Program-made: the position numbers and the translations under genes | Assembly: GCF_030678875.1 (NCBI RefSeq) | Contig: NZ_JAUUDS010000001.1 | Coordinates: forward strand, 62,001-126,000 | Source: Sphingomonas aurea | Lineage (GTDB): Bacteria > Pseudomonadota > Alphaproteobacteria > Sphingomonadales > Sphingomonadaceae | Length of the DNA: 64,000 nt | Reading direction: 5' to 3' | Part shown: in pieces, positions 49,913-58,186 of the stretch | Layout: the number at the start of each line of letters is the position of its first letter | Position numbering within the stretch: position 1 is the first letter of the stretch | The notes under the pieces: model-generated | What the model was told of the DNA's origin: nothing | The model's input: only the letters and a program-made list of their open reading frames with translations | The model's database searches: none

Positions 49913-51202
49913 ATGAGCTTTCCCTGGGCCAAGCATTATGAGCCGAAGCAGCCGCTGATGCGGTGGCTGGACGAGAAGCTTCCCGTCCCGCGCCTCGTCT
50001 ACAACGCGGTTGGCGCCGGTTATCCGGTGCCGCGCAACCTCAACTATTTCTGGAACTTCGGCGTGCTCGCCGGCGCCGCGCTCGGTATCCAGATCATCAC
50101 CGGCATCGTGCTGGCGATGCACTATGCCGCCAATGCGGGCGTCGCCTTCGGCTCGGTCGAGGGGATCATGCGCGACGTGAACGCGGGCTGGTTCCTGCGC
50201 TACGCGCACGCCAACGGCGCGTCGATGTTCCTGCTGGTCGTCTATATCCACATCGCCCGCGGCCTCTATTACGGCTCGTACAAGGCGCCGCGCGAGATGG
50301 TGTGGCTGCTCGGCGTCGTCATCTTCCTGCTGATGATGGCGACGGCGTTCATGGGCTATGTGCTCCCCTGGGGGCAGATGAGCTTCTGGGGTGCGCAGGT
50401 CATCACCGGCTTCTTCTCGGCGATCCCGCTGGTGGGCGAGACGATCCGCGTCTGGCTGCTCGGCGGCTACGCGCCGGACAATGCTGCGCTGAACCGCTTC
50501 TTCTCGCTCCACTATCTGCTGCCGTTCGTGATCGCGGGCGTCATCATCCTGCACATCTGGGCGCTGCATATCCCGGGTTCGAACAACCCGACCGGCGTCG
50601 ACGTTAAGGGCGAGCAGGACACGGTGCCGTTCCACCCCTATTATACCGCCAAGGACGCGGTCGGGCTGGGCGTGTTCATGCTGCTGTTCGCGCTGCTGCT
50701 GTTCTTCAGCCCGAACCTGCTGGGTCATCCGGACAATTATATCGAGGCGAACCCGCTCTCGACGCCCGCGCACATCGTGCCCGAATGGTATTTCCTGCCC
50801 TTCTACGCGATCCTGAAGAGCTTCACCGCGGATTTCATCCTGCCGGCCAAGCTGTGGGGCGTGCTGGCGATGTTCGGCTCGATCCTGCTGCTGTTCTTCC
50901 TGCCCTGGCTGGACAGCTCGCCGGTGCGCTCGGCCAACTACCGGCCGAAGTATCGCGGCTTCCTGATCGTGCTGCTGTTCGATGTCATCCTGCTGGGTTA
51001 TGTCGGCGGGGCGGAGGCGAACGCGCGCAACGTGATCCTGGGGCAGATCGCCAGCGGATATTACTTCGCCCACTTCCTCATCATCCTGCCGTGGGTGTCG
51101 CGGTCGGAGCGGCCGCGGCCGCTGCCCGGCTCGATCACCGAAGCGGTGCTGGCCAAGCATGGCGGCACCAGCCCGGCGCAGACCGCCCTGGCGTCGAACT
51201 GA
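49913..51202 (+). CDS. petB: Cytochrome b of the bc1 complex
   Basis: A 429-residue membrane protein with eight or more helices and the two bis-histidine heme sites (helix B around [19 protein letters not shown] and helix D around [21 protein letters not shown]). The quinol site PEWY is present ([14 protein letters not shown]). It catalyses the Q-cycle with petA and petC. Its tail has an additional 20-30 residues after the last helix. Confidence 0.98.
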   Translation: MSFPWAKHYEPKQPLMRWLDEKLPVPRLVYNAVGAGYPVPRNLNYFWNFGVLAGAALGIQIITGIVLAMHYAANAGVAFGSVEGIMRDVNAGWFLRYAHANGASMFLLVVYIHIARGLYYGSYKAPREMVWLLGVVIFLLMMATAFMGYVLPWGQMSFWGAQVITGFFSAIPLVGETIRVWLLGGYAPDNAALNRFFSLHYLLPFVIAGVIILHIWALHIPGSNNPTGVDVKGEQDTVPFHPYYTAKDAVGLGVFMLLFALLLFFSPNLLGHPDNYIEANPLSTPAHIVPEWYFLPFYAILKSFTADFILPAKLWGVLAMFGSILLLFFLPWLDSSPVRSANYRPKYRGFLIVLLFDVILLGYVGGAEANARNVILGQIASGYYFAHFLIILPWVSRSERPRPLPGSITEAVLAKHGGTSPAQTALASN

Positions 51203-51224
51203 GACCATAAGGACAGACACGGAC

Positions 51225-52073
51225 ATGGTTCGCGCAATCTCGACCCTGGTCGGCCTCGCCTTTGTCGGCGTGCTGGCGCTCGCGCTGTTCTTCACCGCGA
51301 AGGACGCCATCCAGAACCCGGCGCCGGAGGCGGCCGAGCATGAGTTCCACCTGCATCCCCGCGATGCGGCGCTGTCCTCGGCGGGCTATTTCGGTACGTT
51401 CGACCGCCGCCAGGTGCAGCGCGGCTTCCAGGTGTACAAGGAGGTCTGCGCCGCCTGTCACAGCCTGAAGTACGTCGCATTCCGCGACCTTAAGGAAATC
51501 GGCTATACCGAGGCCGAGGTGAAGGCGATCGCCAACCAGTGGGTGATCGAGCAGCCCTCGATCAATCCGGACACGGGCGAGGCGACGACGCGCAAGAATG
51601 TGGCGTCGGATCACTTCCCGTCGCCCTTCGCCAACGAGGTCGCCGCGCGCGCCGCGAACAACAACGCGCTGCCGCCCGACCTGTCGCTGATGACCAAGGC
51701 GCGTCATGACGGGGCGAACTACGTCTTCTCGCTGGTGGGCAAGGGCGCGTATCGCCCCCAGCCGGCCGAGCTGGTCGAGAAGTTCCCCGGCGCGAAGACG
51801 CCGGAGGGGCTGCACTACAACCCCTACTTCGCGAACCTGAACATCGCGATGCCGCCGCCGCTGACGTCGGACGGGCAGGTGACCTATACCGACGGGACTG
51901 CCGCGACCCACGACCAGATGGCCAAGGATGTCGCCGCGTTCCTGACCTGGACCGCCGAACCGAAGCTGGAATCGCGCCACGCGGCAGGCTTCGCCTCGGT
52001 GATCTTCATCGCGATCTTCTGCTTCCTTGCCTGGGGCGCCTATCAGAACGTTTGGCGCGACGTGAAGCATTGA
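51225..52073 (+). CDS. petC: Cytochrome c1 of the bc1 complex
   Basis: A 282-residue periplasmic c-type cytochrome anchored by a C-terminal helix (FASVIFIAIFCFLAWGAYQNVW). The heme site is CAACH. The Met ligand is likely in the NIAMPPPL loop. An N-terminal hydrophobic segment serves for export. It ends the petABC operon; a terminator follows 45 bases on. Confidence 0.97.
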   Translation: MVRAISTLVGLAFVGVLALALFFTAKDAIQNPAPEAAEHEFHLHPRDAALSSAGYFGTFDRRQVQRGFQVYKEVCAACHSLKYVAFRDLKEIGYTEAEVKAIANQWVIEQPSINPDTGEATTRKNVASDHFPSPFANEVAARAANNNALPPDLSLMTKARHDGANYVFSLVGKGAYRPQPAELVEKFPGAKTPEGLHYNPYFANLNIAMPPPLTSDGQVTYTDGTAATHDQMAKDVAAFLTWTAEPKLESRHAAGFASVIFIAIFCFLAWGAYQNVWRDVKH

Positions 52074-52117
52074 TCGACGGTCGGCAGGCGCCGGCTGCAT
52101 CGTCGAAAAATCGGGGA

Positions 52118-52145
52118 AGGGCGGCGCCGCGGCGTCGCCCTTTTT
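52118..52145 (+). terminator. Rho-independent terminator of petABC
   Basis: A 10-bp stem with one G-T pair (agggcggcgc with gcgtcgccct), a 4-base loop and TTTTT. Confidence 0.9.
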
Positions 52146-52152
52146 CGCGTTC

Positions 52153-52178
52153 GGAACACGCGACGAACATCGCTCGTT
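52153..52178 (+). promoter_or_regulatory. Exact EcfG-type promoter
   Basis: GGAAC at 52153-52157, a 17-base spacer and CGTT at 52175-52178 match the general stress promoter at all nine positions. It is eight bases after the petABC terminator and 57 bases before the next ATG, the expected place for a promoter. Confidence 0.75.
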
Positions 52179-52234
52179 TCACCTTTCACGAGCGGCGCGT
52201 CCCTGCCGCGAGCCTCGAAGTATCGGGAGGTTCC

Positions 52235-52852
52235 ATGTTTCTGAAACGTATCGGTCTGACCGGCCTGTTGGTTGGCTTGGGTATCGCCACCACCGCCTGC
52301 ACGGACGGTTATGGCTATAGCGGCGTCAATGTCGGGATCGGCAGCGCCGGTTATTATGACGGCTATGGCGACGGCTATAATTATGCCGGCTACGGCTATC
52401 CGGGATATGGCTATGGCTACGCGCCGAGCTATTTCGGCTGGTACGGCGACTATTATTATCCGGGTACCGGCATCTACGTCTATGATCGCAGCCGCCAGCG
52501 CTATCGCTGGAACGACGGGCAGCGCCGCTACTGGGAAGGTCGCCGCGGCAGCTATCGCGGCAACGCGCAGATCCGCGACAACTGGGCAGATTTCCGCCGC
52601 GATGTCCGGCGGGAGCGGCGCGACTATCGTGGCGACCTGCGCGACAATCGCCAAGCGTACCGTGACGGCACGATCGACCGCAGCCAGGCGCGCGCCGGAC
52701 GGCGGGAGGCGCGGCGGGAGTATCGCCAGGATACCGGGCAGGCGTTCCGGGAAACCCGGCGCGAGAACCGCGCGATCCGCCAGGGTATGCCGCCAGGCCA
52801 GCGGGCGTTTCGCGGCGGTCGGCCAGGCGGCGGTCGCCGGCAGATCCCGTAG
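52235..52852 (+). CDS. Gly/Tyr-rich exported protein with Arg-rich C-terminus
   Basis: A 205-residue protein. A signal sequence (MFLKRIGLTGLLVGLGIATTAC) may end in lipidated Cys22, although the residues before the cysteine fit a lipobox only weakly. Residues 23-85 are Gly/Tyr repeats (YAGYGYPGYGYGY). Then comes YVYDRSRQRYRWNDGQRRYWEGRRG and a basic Arg/Asp/Gln-rich helix to the end. It resembles the small YXWXXGXRRYW proteins common in sphingomonad envelopes. GGGAGG sits five bases before the ATG. The exact EcfG promoter upstream points to stress induction. Confidence 0.85.
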   Translation: MFLKRIGLTGLLVGLGIATTACTDGYGYSGVNVGIGSAGYYDGYGDGYNYAGYGYPGYGYGYAPSYFGWYGDYYYPGTGIYVYDRSRQRYRWNDGQRRYWEGRRGSYRGNAQIRDNWADFRRDVRRERRDYRGDLRDNRQAYRDGTIDRSQARAGRREARREYRQDTGQAFRETRRENRAIRQGMPPGQRAFRGGRPGGGRRQIP

Positions 52853-52881
52853 GAGGATGGCGATCGGCGCGCGGGCGCCGG

Positions 52882-53331
52882 TCAGTCCGCCGGGCGGGTG
52901 GCGATCATGACGGTGGAGACGAAGGTCATCACCGGCGCATCGTCCTGATTGAAGACGGTCATGCGGCTCTTGCAGAAGCCCAGTTCCGGGCGACTGGCCG
53001 ACGCCCGGGTGTCGATCACCTCGGTCTCGCAACGCAGCGTGTCACCGGGATAGACCGGTTTCAGCCAGCGCAGTTCGTCGATCCCGGGCGAGCCGAGCCC
53101 CGCCTCCTGCCGATGCTTCAGATCGGCGACGATCATCGCCATCGTCATAGCGCACGTGTGCCAGCCGCTGGCCGACAGCCGCCCGAAATGGGTCTGCGCT
53201 GCCGCTTCGTCGGACAGGTGAAAGGGTTGCGGATCATAACGGCTGGCGAACGCGATCACCTCGTCACGGTCGACCAGATGGTGGCCGAAACTGGCGCGGT
53301 CGCCGACCTTCACATCCTCGAAATAGCGCAT
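52882..53331 (-). CDS. MaoC family dehydratase
   Basis: A 149-residue hot-dog fold hydratase. The hydratase 2 motif is visible: FASRYDPQPFHLSDEAA with the Asp and His of the active site, then SGWHTCAMTMAMI and LRWLKPVYPGDTL. Likely an (R)-enoyl-CoA hydratase for fatty acid or polyhydroxyalkanoate metabolism, but the substrate is not fixed. In many relatives a MaoC gene lies close to ychF. Confidence 0.9.
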   Translation of the reverse strand: MRYFEDVKVGDRASFGHHLVDRDEVIAFASRYDPQPFHLSDEAAAQTHFGRLSASGWHTCAMTMAMIVADLKHRQEAGLGSPGIDELRWLKPVYPGDTLRCETEVIDTRASASRPELGFCKSRMTVFNQDDAPVMTFVSTVMIATRPAD

Positions 53332-53377
53332 CGTCGCTCCCCGCCCTCGGCCGATGGCAGAGGTGCCAGAGCCGGGA

Positions 53378-53770
53378 TCAACGATACCGGCGCCCGAGGT
53401 CCTGCTTCAAGCCCCCCAACCGCGTGACACGCCCATTCACGCACACTGGTGCGCCGAGCAGTCGCATCCAGCATGATGCGCCGTTCGCCGGCCGGAGTTC
53501 CACGTCGATGGAGAAGCCACGCCGGTGCCGGATCACATAGCTGCGCAGCCGCTTCATCGTGGCGCGCGATTCGTCGGCGTAGCAGCGGAGCGAGTCAGAC
53601 CTGTCCACCACGCTGCCCCGCGGCAGGGCGAACAGGTCATAGACGGGATCGGACCATTCGAGGCGCTGATCGCGCAGGTCGCAGCACCAGCGGCCGATGC
53701 CACGCGCCGCCAGCTTCTCGATCGTCGCAGAGGACGGCGCGAGGACGGGGGGCTTCTTAGGTAATGCCAA
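53378..53770 (-). CDS. PAS-domain protein, start uncertain
   Basis: A 130-residue protein with a PAS-like fold: GIGRWCCDLRDQRLEWSDPVYDLFALPRG is the typical PAS core, and WMRLLGAPVCVNGRVTRLGGLKQDL the last strand. It has no output domain. The only start in this frame is a TTG at 53770. An overlapping 27-codon frame (ATG 53840 to TAA 53757) encodes MRATEPLALHHSWPIM..LIDLG, which looks like its missing N-terminus, so a frameshift is possible. Confidence 0.6.
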   Translation of the reverse strand: MALPKKPPVLAPSSATIEKLAARGIGRWCCDLRDQRLEWSDPVYDLFALPRGSVVDRSDSLRCYADESRATMKRLRSYVIRHRRGFSIDVELRPANGASCWMRLLGAPVCVNGRVTRLGGLKQDLGRRYR

Positions 53771-53881
53771 GGTCGATTAGCCCGGTCTCGGCCATGATCG
53801 GCCAGCTGTGATGCAGGGCCAGCGGCTCGGTTGCCCTCATCGAGACGGGTGCTTCATCGCGCCATCAGGGTTGCGGACCCG

Positions 53882-54577
53882 CTAAGAAATCGAGTCGATC
53901 CACGTCGGAAGGTCAGCGAGGCGATCGAGTCGGCAGAAGCGGGGATGATCGGCGGGCGCGGTGGCCTGTTCGTGGCTCCAGGCCAGAGGCTGCGGGATAT
54001 AGGCCGCCCAGGCTCCGGCGGACAGCGCCGGCAGCACGTCCGACCGCATCGAATCGCCAGCCATCACCGCCCGCTCCGGCGCCACGTCGTAGCGCGCGAA
54101 CAGCCGTTGGAAGGTGTCGGCGGTCTTGTCGCTGACGATCTCGACGCCGGTGAACCGCTCGCCCAGCCCAGAGGCGGCGAGTTTCGCCTCCTGGTGGAAC
54201 AGGTCGCCCTTCGTCACCAATACCAGCCTGCCGCGCGTCGCCAGGGCGTCCAGCGTCGCCTCTATCCCATCGAGCAGTTCGACCGGATGGGCGAGCAGGC
54301 GGCGCCCGGCGGCGAGGATGTCGGCGATGACGGTGACCGGCAGGGCGTCACCACCCAGCTCGATCGCCGTCTCGATCATCGCCAGCGTGAAGCTCTTCGC
54401 GCCATAGCCGTACTGCGGCAGGTTGCGGATCTCGCATGCTTCCAGTGCCGCACGTGCGACGGGTTCGTCCGCGAACGGCGCCAGCATCGCTGCCAGCGCC
54501 GCCTGCGTCTCGGCGAAGAAGCGCATGTTATGCCAGAGCGTGTCATCGGCATCGAGGCAGATGAGGTCGATCGGCAT
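53882..54577 (-). CDS. HAD family hydrolase
   Basis: A 231-residue haloacid-dehalogenase-like phosphatase. Motif I is DADDTLW (nucleophile Asp), motif II LVTKGD, motif III the Lys in SDKTADTF, and motif IV GDSMRSDV. A helical cap follows motif I. The substrate is unknown. It is 14 bases downstream of the ychF stop and reads in the same direction, so it may be co-transcribed. Confidence 0.9.
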   Translation of the reverse strand: MPIDLICLDADDTLWHNMRFFAETQAALAAMLAPFADEPVARAALEACEIRNLPQYGYGAKSFTLAMIETAIELGGDALPVTVIADILAAGRRLLAHPVELLDGIEATLDALATRGRLVLVTKGDLFHQEAKLAASGLGERFTGVEIVSDKTADTFQRLFARYDVAPERAVMAGDSMRSDVLPALSAGAWAAYIPQPLAWSHEQATAPADHPRFCRLDRLADLPTWIDSIS

Positions 54578-54591
54578 CGGCGCGCGCCCGC

Positions 54592-55692
54592 TCAGACGTT
54601 GAAGCGGAAGAGGAGCACGTCGCCATCCTGCACGACATACTCCTTGCCCTCGGCACGCAGCTTGCCGGCATCGCGGGCACCGGTTTCACCCTTGCAGGTG
54701 ACATAGTCGGCAAAGGCGATCGTCTCGGCACGGATAAAGCCGCGCTCGAAATCGGAGTGGATGGCGCCGGCCGCCTGCGGAGCCTTGGCGCCGACGTCGA
54801 CGGTCCAGGCGCGCGCTTCCTTCGGCCCTACGGTGAAGAAGGTGAGCAGGTGCAGCAGCTTGTACCCGGCACGAATGACGCGGGCGAGCCCGGTTTCGGA
54901 CAGGCCCAGCTCGGCCAGGAATTCGCCGCGATCCTCGGCCGGCATGGTCGCGATCTCCGCCTCGATCGCGGCGGAGACGACGACCGCCTCGGCCCCCTCG
55001 GCGGCGGCCTTGGCGAAGACGCGTGCGCTGTGCGCGTTGCCCTCCGCCGCATTCGCCTCGTCGACGTTGCAGACGTAGAGGACGGGCTTGGCGGTCAGCA
55101 GCTGCGCCTGCGCGAACAGGCGCTGTTCCTCGGGATCGGTGACCGGGGTCAGCCTTGCGGGCTTGCCGTCGCGCAACAGCTCGAGCGCGCGGCCGAGCAC
55201 GGTGGCGGCCGCCTTCGCCTCCTTGTCGCCCTGCTGACCTTTCTTGGTCAGATTGGGGACGCGCTTCTCGAGGCTCTCGAGGTCGGAGAGCATCAGCTCG
55301 GTCTCGACCGTCTCGGCGTCGGCGATCGGATCGACCTTACCCTCGACGTGCGTCACGTCGCCATCCTCGAAGCAGCGCAGGACATGGACGATCGCGTCCA
55401 CTTCGCGGATATTGCCGAGGAACTGGTTGCCCAGCCCCTCGCCCTTCGACGCACCGCGGACCAGTCCGGCGATGTCGACGAACGCCAGCTGCGTCTCGAT
55501 GATCTTGGCCGACCCCGCGATGGCGGCGAGCGCCTGCAGCCGATCGTCGGGCACGGCGACGTTGCCGACGTTCGGCTCGATCGTGCAGAACGGATAATTG
55601 GCGGCCTGGGCCGCAGCCGTCTCGGTCAGTGCATTAAAGAGGGTGGACTTGCCCACGTTGGGCAGGCCCACGATGCCGCAGCGGAAACCCAT
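54592..55692 (-). CDS. ychF: Redox-regulated ATPase YchF
   Basis: A 366-residue Obg-family P-loop protein that prefers ATP. G1 is GLPNVGKST, G3 DIAGLVRGASKGEGLGNQFL, and the altered G4 is NVDEA (NxxE in place of NKxD), as known for YchF. The C-terminal TGS domain ends KGETGARDAGKLRAEGKEYVVQDGDVLLFRFNV. It is usually next to pth; here about 2.5 kb of other genes separate them. Confidence 0.97.
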   Translation of the reverse strand: MGFRCGIVGLPNVGKSTLFNALTETAAAQAANYPFCTIEPNVGNVAVPDDRLQALAAIAGSAKIIETQLAFVDIAGLVRGASKGEGLGNQFLGNIREVDAIVHVLRCFEDGDVTHVEGKVDPIADAETVETELMLSDLESLEKRVPNLTKKGQQGDKEAKAAATVLGRALELLRDGKPARLTPVTDPEEQRLFAQAQLLTAKPVLYVCNVDEANAAEGNAHSARVFAKAAAEGAEAVVVSAAIEAEIATMPAEDRGEFLAELGLSETGLARVIRAGYKLLHLLTFFTVGPKEARAWTVDVGAKAPQAAGAIHSDFERGFIRAETIAFADYVTCKGETGARDAGKLRAEGKEYVVQDGDVLLFRFNV

Positions 55693-55755
55693 GGTCGTTC
55701 CTGGAAGAGGGGAGTTGCCCTCCCTCTAGCCGCCACGAGCCCGCCGCTCAACGCA

Positions 55756-55950
55756 TCAGATCACGCCCAGGTAATTGGCCGCGGCCCAGACCGGCAGGCC
55801 GATCGCCGCCGCGGTCGAGACCGCACAAAGGGCAAAGCCGGTATATTCCACCATCGGCGGATTGGGGCGCCCCGCGCGCTTGTTGCGCTCCGCGCCCGAC
55901 AGCACGAAACTGGCCAACACTCCATAGGTCGCGACCGCCACTTCAACCAC
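55756..55950 (-). CDS. Small two-span membrane protein, hypothetical
   Basis: A 64-residue ORF with two hydrophobic segments (about residues 3-18 and 38-57) joined by a basic loop (ERNKRAGRPNPP). It starts with GTG 55950. The codon pattern fits coding DNA, although the start has no clear ribosome site. No family recognised. Upstream there is an inverted repeat (attaacc 56011-56017 with ggttaat 56042-56048). Alternatively a chance ORF. Confidence 0.5.
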   Translation of the reverse strand: MVEVAVATYGVLASFVLSGAERNKRAGRPNPPMVEYTGFALCAVSTAAAIGLPVWAAANYLGVI

Positions 55951-56083
55951 TTGATGATCCTCGCTCGTCAGGTGCGCCCCCCCGGCCGCACCGCTTCATG
56001 CCCATCGGCCATTAACCATCACCGCGAACGGGTATCAATCCGGTTAATGCCGCAGGTGCGAAGACCGCGACGAGTGGTGTCGC

Positions 56084-56695
56084 TCAGCGGTAATTGAAGC
56101 TGACGCTGATCCGTTCGCCCCCGGCGCCCGCCTTGCCGGCATGCGGCACGACCTCGTGCCGCAACCAGCTTTCCCAGAGGAGCAGCGTGCCCGCGTCCGG
56201 CATGATCGTCTCGAAGCTGCGCATCCCCTCCGGCGCGTCGGGGCGCCGCGTGGGGGCGGCCATCATCATCGGCAGGCGCGGATCCTCCAGCTTCAGCCCA
56301 CCCGAGCCCGGCGGCACCGCGACATAGACGGTGCCCGACACCACGCTGTGCGGATGGATGTGGGCGCCGTGATGCCCGCCGGCGCGCAGCACATTGACCC
56401 ACAGGCTGTCGAGCTTCAGCCGCTTGCCGCCAAGTTCGAAAGCGGCCGCATCCGCAAAGCGCGCGACGTGGCGGTCGAGGACGCGGCGCAGGTCTTCGAA
56501 TACCGGATCGCGGCGCGGCAGGTCGTTCAACGAGGCATAGGAGGTATAGCCGCGATAGCCGTGTTCACGCGACCAGCGCCGGCCGGCGCCGTCATCCTGG
56601 GCCAGTGCGCGGCAGCTATGGTCGAGGTCGGCGACCAGCGTCGGATCGATCGCCTCCCGATAGAGGAGGGTGGGGAAGAGCTGCCGGATCGTCAT
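56084..56695 (-). CDS. 2-oxoglutarate/Fe(II) oxygenase (TIGR02466-type)
   Basis: A 203-residue protein with a double-stranded beta-helix. The metal triad looks like His, His (GGHHGAHIHPHSVVSGTVYV) and a distal His (HEVVPHAG), with Arg in ERISVSFNYR for 2-oxoglutarate. The start LFPTLLYREA matches the TIGR02466 group. The substrate is not known. It is downstream of the hypothetical gene at 56727 on the same strand. Confidence 0.85.
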   Translation of the reverse strand: MTIRQLFPTLLYREAIDPTLVADLDHSCRALAQDDGAGRRWSREHGYRGYTSYASLNDLPRRDPVFEDLRRVLDRHVARFADAAAFELGGKRLKLDSLWVNVLRAGGHHGAHIHPHSVVSGTVYVAVPPGSGGLKLEDPRLPMMMAAPTRRPDAPEGMRSFETIMPDAGTLLLWESWLRHEVVPHAGKAGAGGERISVSFNYR

Positions 56696-56726
56696 CGGCC
56701 CCGCGTGCCGGGGCGGGAGGGTCGCG

Positions 56727-57095
56727 TCAATCGCGATGCGCGGCGACGGCGCGGACCATAGCGGAGATCATCGGCCGGACCTCGGCCGGGCCGACCAGCG
56801 CCGCGGCGGCGGCATGAGCAGCGGCGAGGCGATCGGCGCGGACCAGCCGCCACAGGCCGAGCACCACCGCCTCCGTTTCCTCGACGGTCGAGTGGCAGGG
56901 ACGCTGAAAGACGAGCGTATCCGTCGACCCGCGATCGAGCGAGCGCATCGCATCGTCGAACGACCCGGCCTCTGGTGTCGGGGCAGGGGAGGCGCCGGCG
57001 AACGTCAGTGCATGGACCCAGCGGCGCATCCCGGCGAGCAGCCGCGCTTCGAACGCGGGCAGTTGGGCAACGGGACGGTCGATCAGGTCGTACAT
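56727..57095 (-). CDS. Hypothetical helical protein
   Basis: A 122-residue, mostly alpha-helical protein (PAFEARLLAGMRRWVHAL.., AVVLGLWRLVRADRLAAAH..). No family assigned. ATG 57095 is favoured; the upstream extension of 12 residues lacks a ribosome site. It probably forms an operon with the 2OG oxygenase. A Fur-like sequence lies about 20 bases upstream. Confidence 0.65.
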   Translation of the reverse strand: MYDLIDRPVAQLPAFEARLLAGMRRWVHALTFAGASPAPTPEAGSFDDAMRSLDRGSTDTLVFQRPCHSTVEETEAVVLGLWRLVRADRLAAAHAAAAALVGPAEVRPMISAMVRAVAAHRD

Positions 57096-57113
57096 GGAGC
57101 AGGTTCCGACGCT

Positions 57114-57132
57114 AATGAGAATGCCTCTCACT
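57114..57132 (-). promoter_or_regulatory. Possible Fur box
   Basis: The minus strand reads AGTGAGAGGCATTCTCATT, an inverted repeat (TGAGA, 5 bases, TCTCA) whose CATTCTCATTAGC half resembles canonical Fur sites. It is 19 bases before the ATG at 57095 and near 2OG/Fe and hemerythrin-like genes. The match is partial. Confidence 0.35.
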
Positions 57133-57255
57133 ACAAGATGTCAGGTGGCCGGTCAATGCAGTTGGTCGCTTCGACGGGGCGTCTGGCGGACCGATCGTGT
57201 CAATTGCGATCGACTGTCAACTGGATGGTAAGTCTGGCGGGCGTAAGGGTGGTGA

Positions 57256-57690
57256 ATGTCGATCGATGATCCCTTCACTCGCCTGCACGAGCATCAGCGC
57301 CGTGCGCTGAACGTCCTGACCCGCGTGAGCGAAGCGATCGATGCGGAGCGCGACCAGGCGAGCATCGACCTGCGCGCCGAAATGGCCGTGGTGCTGCGCG
57401 ACTATCAGATATTCAAGCATGAGGACGTGTTCGATCCCGCGATATCGTCCGGCAGTGCCGAGCGGGTCGATCTGGGCCGCAAGATGAAAATCGAGTGCAT
57501 CGGCGCGGGTGAAGCGGTCCGCAGCCATCTTCAGCGCTGGAAGGAAGGGGCGGTGGCGGCCGATCCTGCCACCTATCGCGCCGCTGCCCACCTGACGCTG
57601 AATGCGCTTCGCCGCCATATCGCGCGCGAAGAAGAGGGCATCACCCGCCTGCTGACGCTGTTGGCGCAGGAAGCGCGCGCAGCGGCGTAA
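57256..57690 (+). CDS. Hemerythrin-like helical protein
   Basis: A 144-residue four-helix protein with His/Glu spacing like hemerythrin HHE domains: HEHQRRALN, FKHEDV, then HLQRW and HIAREEEGITRLL. A di-iron site is likely but not certain, because one of the usual histidines is shifted. It has no membrane segment. It is divergent from the gene at 56727. Confidence 0.7.
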   Translation: MSIDDPFTRLHEHQRRALNVLTRVSEAIDAERDQASIDLRAEMAVVLRDYQIFKHEDVFDPAISSGSAERVDLGRKMKIECIGAGEAVRSHLQRWKEGAVAADPATYRAAAHLTLNALRRHIAREEEGITRLLTLLAQEARAAA

Positions 57691-57726
57691 ACTCGCTGGG
57701 GTCGGAGCGGGTTTGGCTCAGACATC

Positions 57727-57771
57727 AAAACGCCGACCGCGCAGGGGAGTCCCTGTCGCGGTCGGCGTTTT
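57727..57771. terminator. Bidirectional Rho-independent terminator
   Basis: A perfect 15-bp stem (aaaacgccgaccgcg with cgcggtcggcgtttt) between the convergent genes at 57256 and 57808. A and T runs on each side serve both strands. Confidence 0.95.
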
Positions 57772-57807
57772 CATTCGTCCCGGCGAGTGGAGCCCGCCGT
57801 GGATCGA

Positions 57808-57996
57808 TCAGGCGGCGGCAGGCTCGAAATGGCCGCACCAGTCGCTGGCCTCCACCTTCGGCCACACACCGGCGGTGTCGCCGCTCGGCTGGCTGATCGG
57901 CGGGTTGTAACGGCAGAGGCCGAGTTCGGCGCTCTGCTCGCTGTCGAAGAACTTGCACTTGGCGCAAGCGGCGGTGCCGGCGGTGGTGAGGGCCAT
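57808..57996 (-). CDS. Small four-cysteine protein, probably metal-binding
   Basis: A 62-residue protein with four cysteines in a CX2C..C..C layout (Cys11, Cys14, Cys28, Cys54) among conserved-looking residues (CAKCKFFD, LCRYNPP, DWCGHFE). This fits a zinc or iron-sulfur binding fold and resembles small alphaproteobacterial proteins with the same CKFF/CRYNPP/WCGHF pattern. The start at 57996 is set by a GGAG 8 bases upstream. An exact EcfG promoter lies just upstream, so it should be a stress response member. Confidence 0.85.
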   Translation of the reverse strand: MALTTAGTAACAKCKFFDSEQSAELGLCRYNPPISQPSGDTAGVWPKVEASDWCGHFEPAAA

Positions 57997-58029
57997 GATG
58001 TATCTCCGTGGCTGAGTTGTTGTCTGCTG

Positions 58030-58055
58030 AACGGCAAGTAAGCCGAGAAAGTTCC
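58030..58055 (-). promoter_or_regulatory. Exact EcfG-type promoter
   Basis: On the minus strand GGAAC (58055-58051), a 17-base spacer and CGTT (58033-58030). All nine consensus positions match. A start about 25 bases before the ATG at 57996 is expected. The surrounding 57997-58186 gap is AT-richer than its neighbours and has no gene. Confidence 0.8.
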
Positions 58056-58186
58056 CGAAACAACAATAAACAACTGTTGCGATCAACTCTCACGCAAGAT
58101 GCGAACAAGTCTCATTTCGCTAAGTCTATCTGCAATTCACTCTCAACTGTAGAAGAGTTGAGAACGACTATCACTTGCGTCGTCGG

